The notes under the pieces were generated by a model. It searched no databases and had not been told where the DNA came from. It worked only from the letters and a program-made list of their open reading frames with translations. The translations under genes and the position numbers were made by a program. From Haloarcula litorea (lineage in GTDB: Archaea > Halobacteriota > Halobacteria > Halobacteriales > Haloarculaceae), in contig NZ_CP119779.1 of the NCBI RefSeq assembly GCF_029338195.1, forward strand, positions 868,001-932,000: a DNA stretch of 64,000 nt, given 5' to 3'. Positions 8,551-15,973 of this stretch are shown piece after piece. Each line of letters opens with the position of its first letter. Position 1 is the first letter of the stretch.

Positions 8551-8922
8551 ATGGGCTACCACCACCTCGCTCCCGACGACCTCCCCGAGACCGAGGACTA
8601 CCCCTGCGACCGACGGGGCCTCTCCGACGCGGCCGAACTGCTCTCGCTCCACGCCGCCACCTACGCGATGGCCCCCGGCGAGCAGCTGGCCCGGCAGTAC
8701 CACTACCACGAGCGCCGCGAGGAGCTGTTCTACGTCCGCTCCGGAACCCTCCACGTCGAGACGCCCGACGGCGAGTTCGTGGTCGAGGAGGACGAGGTCT
8801 TCGTCGCCGACCCGGAGAGTCCACACCGCGCGTACAACCCCGCCGACGCCGACGGGTCGGTCCGGGTGCTCGGCGTCGGTGCGCCCAAGTCCGACATCGC
8901 GCTGCCGTACGACCCCGACTGA
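8551..8922 (+). CDS. Cupin domain protein
   Basis: This 123-residue single-domain cupin contains motif 1 (YHYHERREELFYVRSGTLHV, with His and Glu metal ligands) and motif 2 (DPESPHRAYNPADADGS). The N-terminus GYHHLAPDDLPETEDYPCD recalls haloarchaeal cupins of unknown substrate. It could bind a metal and act as a small isomerase or a ligand sensor. It lies between the AEC transporter and KDPG aldolase genes, all rightward with gaps of 36 and 45 bases, which hints at a link with organic acid metabolism. Confidence 0.85.
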   Translation: MGYHHLAPDDLPETEDYPCDRRGLSDAAELLSLHAATYAMAPGEQLARQYHYHERREELFYVRSGTLHVETPDGEFVVEEDEVFVADPESPHRAYNPADADGSVRVLGVGAPKSDIALPYDPD

Positions 8923-8967
8923 CGGCATCCACCCACGCTTTTGCCCCCTCCCCCCGCAGGGTCGGCT

Positions 8968-9618
8968 ATGACGAGCAAACAGGCAGTCCAGCAGGAACTC
9001 GTAGACAGCGGCGTCACGGCCGTCCTCCGTGACATCCCCGAGGAGCAGATGGTCGACGTGGCCGAGGCGATCCACGAGGGCGGCGTGACGGCCCTGGAAC
9101 TGACCGCCGACGCCAAGCGCTGTTCCGACATGATCGCCGCCGTCGACAAGGCCCTCGACGACACGGACGCGATCATCGGTGCCGGCACCGTGATGGACGC
9201 CGCCGCCGCCCGCAACGTCATCGAGGCCGGCGCGGAGTTCGTCCTCGCGCCCAACCTCAACGAGGAGGTCATCGACGTCTGCAACCGCGAGGGCGTGCTC
9301 GCGATCCCCGGCGTGATGACGCCGACCGAGGCCGCCGACGCGATGGAGGCCGGCGCGGACATCCTGAAGATGTTCCCCGCCTCCACCGTCGGTCCCGGCC
9401 ACATCGGCGCGCTCCAGGGGCCGCTGGGCGACGTGCCGATCATGCCGACCGGCGGCGTCTCCGCGGACAACGTCGCCGACTACTTCGACGCCGGCGCGGT
9501 CGCCGTCGGCGCGGGATCGGCGCTGGTCAACTACGAGGCCATCGAGAACGGCGACATGGAGGGCGTGCGCGAGCAGGCCGCCGAGTTCGTGGCAGCGGTC
9601 GAGGACGCGCGGGCGTAG
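8968..9618 (+). CDS. 2-dehydro-3-deoxyphosphogluconate aldolase
   Basis: This 216-residue class I aldolase cleaves KDPG to pyruvate and glyceraldehyde 3-phosphate, the last step of the semi-phosphorylative Entner-Doudoroff route used by haloarchaea for glucose. Visible features are Glu44 in GGVTALELT, GAGTVMDAAAARNVIEAGAE, the Schiff-base Lys134 in ADILKMFPAS, and the phosphate-binding MPTGGVSADN. The ATG at 8968 was chosen over an upstream TTG because it opens the family sequence. KDG kinase and gluconate dehydratase are not in this window. A GGA-loop hairpin starts right after its stop codon. Confidence 0.93.
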   Translation: MTSKQAVQQELVDSGVTAVLRDIPEEQMVDVAEAIHEGGVTALELTADAKRCSDMIAAVDKALDDTDAIIGAGTVMDAAAARNVIEAGAEFVLAPNLNEEVIDVCNREGVLAIPGVMTPTEAADAMEAGADILKMFPASTVGPGHIGALQGPLGDVPIMPTGGVSADNVADYFDAGAVAVGAGSALVNYEAIENGDMEGVREQAAEFVAAVEDARA

Positions 9619-9645
9619 CGAGGGGCGCGCGGAGCGCGGCCCTCG
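9619..9645. terminator. Hairpin with GGA loop directly after the aldolase stop codon
   Basis: Two 12-base arms (9619-9630 and 9634-9645) pair at 11 of 12 positions around a GGA loop. The position directly after the stop and the GC-rich stem suggest an RNA hairpin at the 3' end of the mRNA. No T tract follows, unlike the similar hairpins after citrate synthase and near 51.3 kb. The rest of the gap to 9843 holds further short GAGCG/CGAAGCG-type palindromes and no gene that I can see. Confidence 0.5.
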
Positions 9646-9843
9646 GAGCGCGACCGGGGAGGGACGACCCGCGAGCGGCGAGATGCCGAGCGAAGCGAGG
9701 GGGCTCGGGCCGGAACGGCGACCGACGGGAGCCGACACACGAGCGACACGCCGTCACGGACGATCGGGACGACGAGTCACCGCACACGGCCGGACGAGGG
9801 AAAGAGAGGTGCGGACGAGGCCGGTCTTCGGAAGCGTCGAACG

Positions 9844-10164
9844 CTACGCTTCGCCGGTGTTCGTCTCGGTCCCGTGCTCCCCGGTCTCGTTCTCCCCGGT
9901 CTCGTTCATCCCGGGCTCGTTCATCCTGGTCTCGTTCGCTCCGGGCTCGTCTTCCGCCGCGGCGTCCTCGGCGGCGGCGGTCTCGTCCGCGCCGCCCTCG
10001 CCGGCGGTCGTCTCCTCGGACGCCGACGTCGGCTGGTCGTCGGCAGTGGTCTCGTCGCCGCCGTCCTCGGTCTCCTCGCCGTCGCCGCCACAGCCGGCCA
10101 GGGCGGCCAGGCTGCCCGCGGCGACTGTCAGTACGTCTCGTCGGTTGAGTGGTCGTCGTGACAT
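9844..10164 (-). CDS. Low-complexity TAT lipoprotein with Asn-Glu-Thr repeats
   Basis: This 106-residue product has a twin-arginine signal (MSRRPLNRRDVLTVAAGSLA) and the lipobox ALAGCGG. The remainder is acidic low-complexity sequence rich in E, T, A, D and N. Near the C-terminus it contains a repeated M/E-N-E-T/P-G unit giving three Asn-Glu-Thr N-glycosylation sites. No enzyme fold is expected. It may be an extracellular, glycosylated surface spacer, or a protein reduced to its tether. Function unknown. Confidence 0.7.
   Translation of the reverse strand: MSRRPLNRRDVLTVAAGSLAALAGCGGDGEETEDGGDETTADDQPTSASEETTAGEGGADETAAAEDAAAEDEPGANETRMNEPGMNETGENETGEHGTETNTGEA
9881..9955. repeat. Five tandem 15-bp units inside the lipoprotein gene
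   Basis: Units begin at 9881, 9896, 9911, 9926 and 9941 with the approximate pattern CCGGTCTCGTTCATC. Being 15 bases long they keep the reading frame and encode the repeated Asn-Glu-Thr/Pro-Gly pentapeptide. Changes in unit number would alter the number of potential N-glycosylation sites. Confidence 0.75.
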
Positions 10165-10449
10165 CGCAGTCGACGCGACTCCCCGCCGGTCCGTTACCAG
10201 TCGTGCGTTACCGAACTTGTGCTCGGGCTACTCCGAACACGGGTGAGGGTCGGGACTCCCCGAACCGGCCCGGTCGGAGAACCGCGGGACAGCGACGGAG
10301 ACGGGGGGATCAGGTGCGGCCGGCTGTCGTAAGTCGGACTTGCGTCGGACACCGGGGCGGGGACCCTGTCGGATATCGCTCCGTGGCGGGGGTCGCGACG
10401 CTGGTCGGGTCCGATCACGCGCCGGCCCTCCGGAGGAGCCGGCGGCGGG
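10165..10449. other. Intergenic gap of 285 bases with no recognised gene
   Basis: The gap lies between the 5' end of the lipoprotein gene and the 3' end of ftsY. I searched it by eye for a tRNA, SRP RNA or small ORF with haloarchaeal codon bias and found none. It must hold the lipoprotein promoter; no convincing TATA box stands out. Confidence 0.4.
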
Positions 10450-11637
10450 CTACTCGCCGAGCAGGCGGTCGACGATCTCCTCGGGGTCGAACGGGTCGAG
10501 GTCGTCGTAGTCCTGCCCGGTCCCCAGGAAGAGGATCGGCTTGCCCGTCACGTGGGCGATGGAGATGGCCGCGCCGCCCTGGGGGTCGGCGTCGGCCTTC
10601 GTCAGCACGGCCCCGTCGATCTCGGCGGCGTCGTCGAACTCCCGGGCGCGGTTGACCGCGTCCTGGCCGGCGACGGCCTCGTCGACGAAGACCGTCATGT
10701 CGGGGTCGATGTTGCGGTCGATCTTCTCCAGCTGGGCCATCAGGTCGCTGGAGGTGTGCAGCCGGCCGGCGGTGTCGCCCAGCACCACGTCGACGTCGTT
10801 GGCCTTCGCGTACTCGACGGCGTCGTAGACGACCGCCGTCGGGTCCGACCCCTGCTCGTGGGCGATGCACTTCTTGCCGAGGTTGTCGGCGTGTTTCCGG
10901 AGCTGTTCGTTGGCCCCGGCGCGGTAGGTGTCGCCGTTGGCCAGCACCGTCGAGAGGCCGCGGTCCTCGAAGTAGCGGGCGAGCTTGGCGATCGTGGTCG
11001 TCTTGCCGACGCCGTTGACGCCGGTGAAGACGATGACGACGGGCTTGTCGGCCTGCTGGACCCGCTCGTCGAAGTCGAACTGGCCGACGCTGATGACGTC
11101 GTACAGCGCCTCCCGGACGGCGTCCCGGACGAGGTTCCCCGTGCTGGAGAGCCGCCGCCGGGTCTGTCCGGTGAGGTTCGCCTCGACGCCGTCGAGGATC
11201 TCGTTGGCGACGCTCATCTCCACGTCGCTGGCCAGCAGCGCCAGCTCCAGGTCGTCGAGGTGCCCCTCGAGATCGTCCTCCTCGATGACCGTCTTGCCGG
11301 TGGCCATAATCTTGGCCCGCTCCGTGAGACTCCGACCGCCGTCGTCGGCCTCGGCCTCAGCGTCGGCGTCGGGGGCGTCGGTGCTGGCCGCTGTCGCGTC
11401 GTCGCCCGCGTCCCCCTCGTCGGGCTCGGAGGGCGACGCGGACGCGTCGGTAGCAGTTTCCGCCGTGGCCGTCTCGGCGGGGTCGCCGGCGTCTGTGGGT
11501 GCCTCGGCGTCGGCGGGTTCGTCGACCGCGGCGTCCCGGGATTCGGCCTCCGGGGGTTCGTCGACCGCGTCGTCGTCGACGTCTTCCTCGACGTCCTCGG
11601 TGAACCCGCTGAGTTTGTCCTTCAGTCCGTCGAACAT
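10450..11637 (-). CDS. ftsY: Signal recognition particle receptor FtsY
   Basis: The 395-residue protein is the SRP receptor GTPase that docks ribosome-SRP complexes at the membrane. Residues 1-110 are a highly acidic variable A domain (MFDGLKDKLSGFTEDVEEDV) that probably binds membrane. The NG domain follows, with the P-loop GVNGVGKTTTIAKLA, DTAGRLHTSSDLMAQLEK, TKADADPQGGAA and FLGTGQDYDDLDPFDPE. It ends in LLGE as usual. It is the last gene of the L18a-pfdA-ftsY operon, 7 bases after pfdA. The Srp54 gene is not next to it. Confidence 0.97.
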   Translation of the reverse strand: MFDGLKDKLSGFTEDVEEDVDDDAVDEPPEAESRDAAVDEPADAEAPTDAGDPAETATAETATDASASPSEPDEGDAGDDATAASTDAPDADAEAEADDGGRSLTERAKIMATGKTVIEEDDLEGHLDDLELALLASDVEMSVANEILDGVEANLTGQTRRRLSSTGNLVRDAVREALYDVISVGQFDFDERVQQADKPVVIVFTGVNGVGKTTTIAKLARYFEDRGLSTVLANGDTYRAGANEQLRKHADNLGKKCIAHEQGSDPTAVVYDAVEYAKANDVDVVLGDTAGRLHTSSDLMAQLEKIDRNIDPDMTVFVDEAVAGQDAVNRAREFDDAAEIDGAVLTKADADPQGGAAISIAHVTGKPILFLGTGQDYDDLDPFDPEEIVDRLLGE

Positions 11638-11644
11638 CGCGGCC

Positions 11645-12109
11645 TTACTCGTCGTCCTGCTGCTCTTGTTGCTGCTGCATCATCTGCTGCATCTGCTGTT
11701 GTTGCATCTGCTGGGCCTGCTGTTCGAGCTCCTCCTTCTCGGTCTCGACCTCGGCGATCTCGGACTGGAGGTCCTCGATGCGGTCGTCCAGCGTCTCCTT
11801 CTTCGTCTCCAGGGAGCTGACGGCCCCCTCCTGGTCGCGCTCGGCGGCGTAGCCGCCGCCCAGCGAGACGACGACCTCGTCGATGTCGTCGACCGTCGCG
11901 CGGATGTAGGCGTCGCCGCCGACCGGGACCTGGACCGTCGAGCCGGACTCCAGCGTCTCGATGGCCTCGATGGCCTCGTCGGCCTCGGTCTTCTCCTCGC
12001 GGAGGCTCTCGATCTCCTCCTCGATGGCACCGATCTCCTGTTCCATCTGCTCGATCTCCTGGGAGATCTGCTGCATCTGACCGCCACCGCCGCCGCCACC
12101 GCCCATCAT
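11645..12109 (-). CDS. pfdA: Prefoldin subunit alpha
   Basis: The 154-residue chaperone subunit pairs with prefoldin beta to hand unfolded proteins to the thermosome. Two long coiled coils (about 10-50 and 100-140) flank a beta-hairpin core with VQVPVGGDAYIRATVDDIDEVVVSLGGGY-type sequence. The N-terminus is a Gly run (MMGGGGGGGG) and the C-terminus is Gln-rich, both haloarchaeal embellishments. Its ATG overlaps the stop of the upstream L18a gene (ATGA), so translation is coupled. Confidence 0.95.
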   Translation of the reverse strand: MMGGGGGGGGQMQQISQEIEQMEQEIGAIEEEIESLREEKTEADEAIEAIETLESGSTVQVPVGGDAYIRATVDDIDEVVVSLGGGYAAERDQEGAVSSLETKKETLDDRIEDLQSEIAEVETEKEELEQQAQQMQQQQMQQMMQQQQEQQDDE

Positions 12110-12279
12110 GCTGCCACCTCCTCGATGGTGATCTGGGTGCGCTTGAGGTTGTGGTGGGAACCGAAGTCGCTGTAGACGTGCTCCTCAGCCACGTCCTCGT
12201 TCGGTGCGTCGACCTCGACCTCGAAGTCCTGAGGCCCGTCGCGGGCCGGGAAGTGACCGCGAACAGTGTACGTGCTCAT
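12106..12279 (-). CDS. rpl18a: 50S ribosomal protein L18a (LX)
   Basis: This 57-residue protein (MSTYTVRGHFPARDGPQDFE to TQITIEEVAA) is the short archaeal L18Ae/LX protein of the large subunit, recognisable by HVYSDFGSHHNLKRTQI. It leads the pfdA-ftsY operon and overlaps pfdA by 4 bases. A GGAGG sequence sits only two bases before the ATG, too close for a normal Shine-Dalgarno site, and a TATA-like AGATACTT lies about 30 bases upstream, so a leaderless start is likely. Confidence 0.93.
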   Translation of the reverse strand: MSTYTVRGHFPARDGPQDFEVEVDAPNEDVAEEHVYSDFGSHHNLKRTQITIEEVAA

Positions 12280-12302
12280 ATCCTCCGGTGGGTGCAGGAC
12301 AG

Positions 12303-12315
12303 GGAAGTATCTTCC
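12303..12315. promoter_or_regulatory. Palindrome GGAAGTATCTTCC over the L18a core promoter
   Basis: A perfect 5-base inverted repeat with a TAT centre overlaps the TATA-like sequence about 30 bases upstream of the L18a start. It could be an operator, or a chance symmetry of the promoter. Confidence 0.3.
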
Positions 12316-12483
12316 CCTTCCGTGTCTCGTCGGGCCGTCAGTCAGTGCTACCGGCGTTCGGCCCCGTCGGGCCGTGGCTCGATCGGGCGTCGATCCATCC
12401 CCTCGCGGACCCGTATCGGGACACTCGCGGACGCGAGTGTCGGAACGACAATCGTTATCCCCCGCCCGACCGTCGTGACTGTC

Positions 12484-12828
12484 GTGTCGGGGGTGGACGG
12501 CGGTCCGTGGTCGTTCCCGCCGGAGCGTCCGCTCAGCGAGTCGCACGCGGTGCTGTGGAGCGTGGTCATCCTCGCGTCGATCTTCGACGTGGTGACGACG
12601 ATGGTGGGACTGGGGCTGGGACTGGCGGAGGGCAACGCCGTCGCGCGGGCGTTCGTCGCCACCTACGGGACGACGGGGATCGGCCTGCTGAAGTTCAGCG
12701 CGCTGGTGGTGGTCGCCGTCGCGTGGGCGGCGTTCGAGGACCCCCGATCGACGGCCGTCCTCGCCGGGTTCGCGGTCGTCTCGCTGGTCGTCGTCGCGCT
12801 GAACGCCGTCACGCTGGCGGGGCTGTAG
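12484..12828 (+). CDS. Small four-helix membrane protein (DUF5658-like)
   Basis: This product of about 114 residues starts at GTG 12484 or 12475 (VSGVDGGPWSFPPERPLSES). It has three to four transmembrane segments; the first contains SIFDVVTTMVGLGLGLAEGN followed by AVARAFVATYG, a pattern I associate with the DUF5658 family of archaeal membrane proteins. Function unknown. It is read opposite to the ribosomal genes on both sides and its stop abuts the stop of the small zinc-ribbon gene at 12829. Confidence 0.75.
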   Translation: MSGVDGGPWSFPPERPLSESHAVLWSVVILASIFDVVTTMVGLGLGLAEGNAVARAFVATYGTTGIGLLKFSALVVVAVAWAAFEDPRSTAVLAGFAVVSLVVVALNAVTLAGL

Positions 12829-12954
12829 TCACCCCTCCGTGGCGTACATCATATCGCCGCCACACTCCGGACAGGACGACCGGACCACGTCCGTCGTGTA
12901 GTCGCACCGTCGGCAGGCGAGCCGCCGTGTCGTGTCGGACTCCCGCTGGGCCAT
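12829..12954 (-). CDS. Rubrerythrin-like zinc ribbon microprotein
   Basis: This 41-residue protein (MAQRESDTTRRLACRRCDYT, ending GGDMMYATEG) holds four cysteines, C14-x2-C17 and C28-x2-C31, spaced as in the rubredoxin-like knuckle of rubrerythrin. It should bind one zinc or iron. Such free-standing knuckles are common and uncharacterised in haloarchaea. It was found by reading the minus strand directly because it is very short. GC-rich third positions support coding. Confidence 0.75.
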   Translation of the reverse strand: MAQRESDTTRRLACRRCDYTTDVVRSSCPECGGDMMYATEG

Positions 12955-13059
12955 ACGCGACCGTACGGTGTGGGTCGTCTTAACAGTTGACACGTCCCCT
13001 GACAGCTCCGGGTCTCGACGGCCGGAACCGTCTCGTAGCCGGCGACCCTACCGTCGTCT

Positions 13060-13221
13060 ATGGTCGTGACCCACCGCTGTGTCTGTGGCGCGACGCTGCG
13101 GTACCGGCAGGACATGACCGGAACACGCGGCGGGACGGGGCGGACGTGGCAGTGTGCGGACTGCGGGACGCCGGTGCCGGGCCGGGTCGCAGAACAGTTG
13201 CGCCACCAGCACCCGTCCTGA
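13060..13221 (+). CDS. Small zinc-ribbon protein
   Basis: This 53-residue protein begins MVVTHRCVCGATLRYRQDM and ends GRVAEQLRHQHPS. Cysteines at 7, 9, 32 and 35 (CxC and CxxC) form a plausible treble-clef or ribbon. An ATG is present, third positions are GC-rich, and no gene lies opposite. The family is unknown to me; it could bind nucleic acid or a protein partner. It lies in the gap between the aIF6 cluster and the L18a cluster. Confidence 0.6.
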   Translation: MVVTHRCVCGATLRYRQDMTGTRGGTGRTWQCADCGTPVPGRVAEQLRHQHPS

Positions 13222-13258
13222 TCGGATCGAGAGCGCCGAGGCGCGGCGAATCGGGGAG

Positions 13259-13924
13259 TCAGTCGATGAAACCGAGGGCGGCGTCGATGCGGCCCAGTTC
13301 CGGGCCGGAGGTGTCCGAACCACAGACGTAGCCGTGGTCGTTGGCGACCAGCCCCGAGCCGACCAGCGGGCCGCCGTAGTTGATCGTGCCGATGTCGGCG
13401 GGCACGTCCAGCAGTTCCTCCAGCGCGTCGAGTTCGCCGTCGGTGGCCTTCGGGTGACAGAGGACGCCCGCGTTGGTCGCGACCGCGGCGGTCCCGACCG
13501 TGTTGACGCCGGCGATGACGCCCCGCTCGACGTCGACGCCGAGGCCGTCCCGCACGGCCTGGACGGCCTCGCGGGAGAGGTCCGGGTGGACGTAGGCACC
13601 GGAGTCGTTACAGCAGACGACGTTGCCGGCGGCGTTGATCCGTCCCGGCAGTTCCGTGACGGGCACGTCGACGACGTCCCGGATGCGCTCGATCTCGTGG
13701 TCGCGGACCCGCGAGGAGACCAGCAGCCCGTTGCCGTTGCCGGTCGCGAGCGCGCCGACGGTGGCCGACTCGCCGACCGTCGTCGGGACCACCGGCGCGT
13801 CGAGTTCCGCGCCGAGATCCGCCTGCAGCGACTCCTCGACGTCGGGGCGGACCAGCACACAGTCGTCGGTCGCACGCGCGAAGACACCGACGTACGACGA
13901 CCCGGAGAACGCTGCGCGGAGCAA
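13259..13924 (-). CDS. eif6: Translation initiation factor 6 (aIF6)
   Basis: The 221-residue protein is a full-length aIF6, which binds the 50S subunit and blocks premature joining to 30S. It shows the five-fold repeat pattern of the pentein fold, with [46 protein letters not shown] and [20 protein letters not shown]. It sits 3 bases downstream of L31e in the classic archaeal L39e-L31e-aIF6 order. Confidence 0.96.
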   Translation of the reverse strand: MLRAAFSGSSYVGVFARATDDCVLVRPDVEESLQADLGAELDAPVVPTTVGESATVGALATGNGNGLLVSSRVRDHEIERIRDVVDVPVTELPGRINAAGNVVCCNDSGAYVHPDLSREAVQAVRDGLGVDVERGVIAGVNTVGTAAVATNAGVLCHPKATDGELDALEELLDVPADIGTINYGGPLVGSGLVANDHGYVCGSDTSGPELGRIDAALGFID

Positions 13925-13927
13925 GAT

Positions 13928-14206
13928 TTACTCTGCGGTCTCGGCCTCGACGACCGCCTCGCCGTCCTCCTCGAAGCGGGCGGCCCGCACGCGGAGCTTG
14001 CTCGGCGGGTTCGAGCGGCCCTTCGCCCACGTCGCCTCGTTGATGGAGGTGTCGATGCGGACGGCCGACTCCTCGACGGAGAAGTGCTGGGCCAGGTGCT
14101 CCCGGACGAGCGTCATCGCCTTGTCGGCGCGCTCGTGTTTCGGTTCGGCCTTGGCGTCGCGGAGCGGGACCGTGACGACCCGCTCCTCGAAGTCTCCGGC
14201 GCTCAT
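13928..14206 (-). CDS. rpl31e: 50S ribosomal protein L31e
   Basis: This 92-residue protein has the L31e core ERVVTVPLRDAKAEPKHERA and INEATWAKGRSNPPSKLRVR. It belongs to the large subunit near the exit tunnel. Its acidic C-terminus is a halophilic feature. The start overlaps the L39e stop by one base (TAATG), and aIF6 follows after 3 bases, indicating one transcript. Confidence 0.96.
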   Translation of the reverse strand: MSAGDFEERVVTVPLRDAKAEPKHERADKAMTLVREHLAQHFSVEESAVRIDTSINEATWAKGRSNPPSKLRVRAARFEEDGEAVVEAETAE

Positions 14207-14358
14207 TATTCGTCGGTGTCGTTGCGCCGCCAGTGGCGTCGCTTGTGGTTGCGCTGGACCTCCCGATCGGTCTTGAGCATGACCCAGGCCGGGACGCGGC
14301 TGTTCTGGTTGTCGAGCTTGGCCAGTCGCTTCTTCTTGGCCTTGGACTTCTTGCTCAT
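14206..14358 (-). CDS. rpl39e: 50S ribosomal protein L39e
   Basis: This 50-residue basic protein ([20 protein letters not shown], ending HWRRNDTDE) is L39e, an extended peptide lining the ribosomal exit tunnel. It was found by reading the minus strand directly, since it is short. Lys/Arg content is very high, in contrast to the acidic proteome. It leads the L39e-L31e-aIF6 operon; a run of A/T (CTTAAATTCCTTCC on the plus strand) about 30 bases upstream is the likely promoter. Confidence 0.96.
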   Translation of the reverse strand: MSKKSKAKKKRLAKLDNQNSRVPAWVMLKTDREVQRNHKRRHWRRNDTDE

Positions 14359-14499
14359 ACTGGTCCGTGCCTACCGCGTCGCTGCTTAAATTCCTTCCTT
14401 TTCCCGGCGCGATCCGCTCGCGCCGCCGGCACCTTTCGTTATCAGGGTTTGTAACCGGGGACGTAGAGTTAAGTGACAGAATCGGGGGAGTATCGAGCG

Positions 14500-15015
14500 A
14501 TGAGACGCCGTGCAGTGTTGCGGTCGCTGGGTGCCGGTGTCGCCGCCCTCGGGAGCGGCTGTGTCGGCGGGGCCGGGGAAGTGATCGTCAGCGTCCAGCG
14601 GGACGTGACCGTCGAGCCGGGGCGTGCGTGGACGAGAGAGGACATCCCGGACCTCTCGGCGTCCGGCGGCGGCATCGAGTACATCGTCCGCGCCGACGAG
14701 CCGTTCGACGTCTACTTCTTCGCCGACGAGGACGCGTTCGAGCGGTACGACGCCTACATCAAGGGTCGCGAACCGGACGAGACGCCGGCGGGCCACCCGG
14801 AGTTCAGTCAGACGGCGTTGCCGAAGGACGGATCGGACCTCTACGAGGCGACGACGAGCGACGGCGGCGCTCGCGAGTCGGTCGAGGCGACCGGGCCGTA
14901 CTACTTCGCGGTCGACCACTCCAGCTATCGGATGGAGACCCGCGTCGACGAGTACGACGAGCCGCTGACGGCCTTCGTCGACCTGAAGGTCGTCCGGCGG
15001 CGCTCGCCCGTCTAG
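14500..15015 (+). CDS. TAT lipoprotein of unknown function
   Basis: This protein of about 171 residues is read from the ATG at 14500 (MRRRAVLRSLGAGVAALGSG), whose twin-arginine signal ends in the lipobox GSGC; a GTG at 14473 would add nine residues. The mature part has VIVSVQRDVTVEPGRAW, FDVYFFADEDAFERYDAYIK and YYFAVDHSSYRM, a beta-sandwich-like pattern common in haloarchaeal secreted lipoproteins. It shares the CTAG at 15012-15015 with the stop of the convergent ZIP gene. Function unknown. Confidence 0.72.
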   Translation: MRRRAVLRSLGAGVAALGSGCVGGAGEVIVSVQRDVTVEPGRAWTREDIPDLSASGGGIEYIVRADEPFDVYFFADEDAFERYDAYIKGREPDETPAGHPEFSQTALPKDGSDLYEATTSDGGARESVEATGPYYFAVDHSSYRMETRVDEYDEPLTAFVDLKVVRRRSPV

Positions 15016-15824
15016 ACGAACGCCAGCGGGACCATGGCCAGCGCCCCGACGACGACACCCGCCGTCAGTTCCGGCTTGCCGCCGTGCTCGAGCTCGCGAC
15101 CGTGCTCCAGGGCCTCGGGGACGAACTCGGTGACGACGAGGTAGACCATCGCGCCGGCGGCGAAGCCGAACCCGAACGGCAGGAACGCCTTCGCGAGCGT
15201 CACGAAGTAGTAGGCGACGACCGCTCCCAGCGGTTGGGGGAGCGACGAGAAGATCGCCCACCAGACCATCCGCCACTCGCTGACGCCCAGCGACCGCAGC
15301 GGGATGGCGATGGCGGTCCCCTCGGGGACGTTGTGGATGGAGATGGCGACGGTCATGAACACGGCCAGCACGGGGAGTGTCACCCCGTAGACGACGACCG
15401 TCTCCGCCGGCGGGACGCCCGCGAGCCCGAGCTCGGCGAACGAGACCCCGACGGCGACCCCCTCGGGGAAACTGTGGACGGTGAGGATCCCGAGGATGAG
15501 CAGGAGCTTCTTGTAGCCCGCCTGCTCGAACTGCTTGGGGCTGTGGTCGTACCCCGCCAGGAGGCGGTCCGCGGCCTCGACGAGCGCCACGCCGGCCAGG
15601 ACCCCCGGCACCAGCAGGGCCGCCGATCCGTAGGCCAATCCCTCGCGGACCAGCCCGAACAGCGACGCCGCGACCATGATGCCGGAGGCCAGTCCCCAGA
15701 GCGCCACGTTCCACCGGTCCGAGAAGTCGTCGACGAGGAAGAAAGGGAGCGCACCGAGCCCCGTCGCGATCGCCGTCAGGAGGCCGGCGACGAACACGAA
15801 GGCGACGTTCTCGATGGCGACCAT
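15012..15824 (-). CDS. ZIP-family metal transporter
   Basis: This 270-residue protein has about eight transmembrane segments. ILTVHSFPEGVAVGVSFAEL and ISIHNVPEGTAIAIPLRSL are the two ZIP motifs (HSFPEG and HNVPEG), whose His, Asn, Pro and Glu residues form the binuclear metal site. It imports zinc or another divalent metal. The cytosolic loop between helices (YDHSPKQFEQAGYKK) lacks the long His-rich run of some ZIPs. A TATA-like ATTCTTTT lies about 30 bases before its ATG. Confidence 0.92.
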   Translation of the reverse strand: MVAIENVAFVFVAGLLTAIATGLGALPFFLVDDFSDRWNVALWGLASGIMVAASLFGLVREGLAYGSAALLVPGVLAGVALVEAADRLLAGYDHSPKQFEQAGYKKLLLILGILTVHSFPEGVAVGVSFAELGLAGVPPAETVVVYGVTLPVLAVFMTVAISIHNVPEGTAIAIPLRSLGVSEWRMVWWAIFSSLPQPLGAVVAYYFVTLAKAFLPFGFGFAAGAMVYLVVTEFVPEALEHGRELEHGGKPELTAGVVVGALAMVPLAFV

Positions 15825-15943
15825 ACCGGGGGTTGGCCGCTCGCGGTGAAAAGAATTGTCACTTTCGTTACGTATTCGGCCGGCCTAAACCGGTCTAGCT
15901 ACCTAATACACGTCCGTCGTGCTAGACGGTGATTGAAGGAACG

Positions 15944-15951
15944 TTTACATA
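15944..15951 (+). promoter_or_regulatory. TATA box for the gene at 15974
   Basis: TTTACATA is centred about 27 bases before the ATG at 15974 in an AT-rich stretch, the spacing expected for a leaderless haloarchaeal mRNA. Confidence 0.6.
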
Positions 15952-15973
15952 CTACTTCGGCAAATAACTTCGT

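Noticed and set aside
10165-10449. Possible structured RNA in the gap upstream of the lipoprotein
   Set aside because: No tRNA-like cloverleaf, SRP RNA motif or promoter could be supported by eye.
13154-14389. A 411-residue plus-strand reading frame over the ribosomal genes
   Set aside because: It is antisense to aIF6, L31e and L39e.
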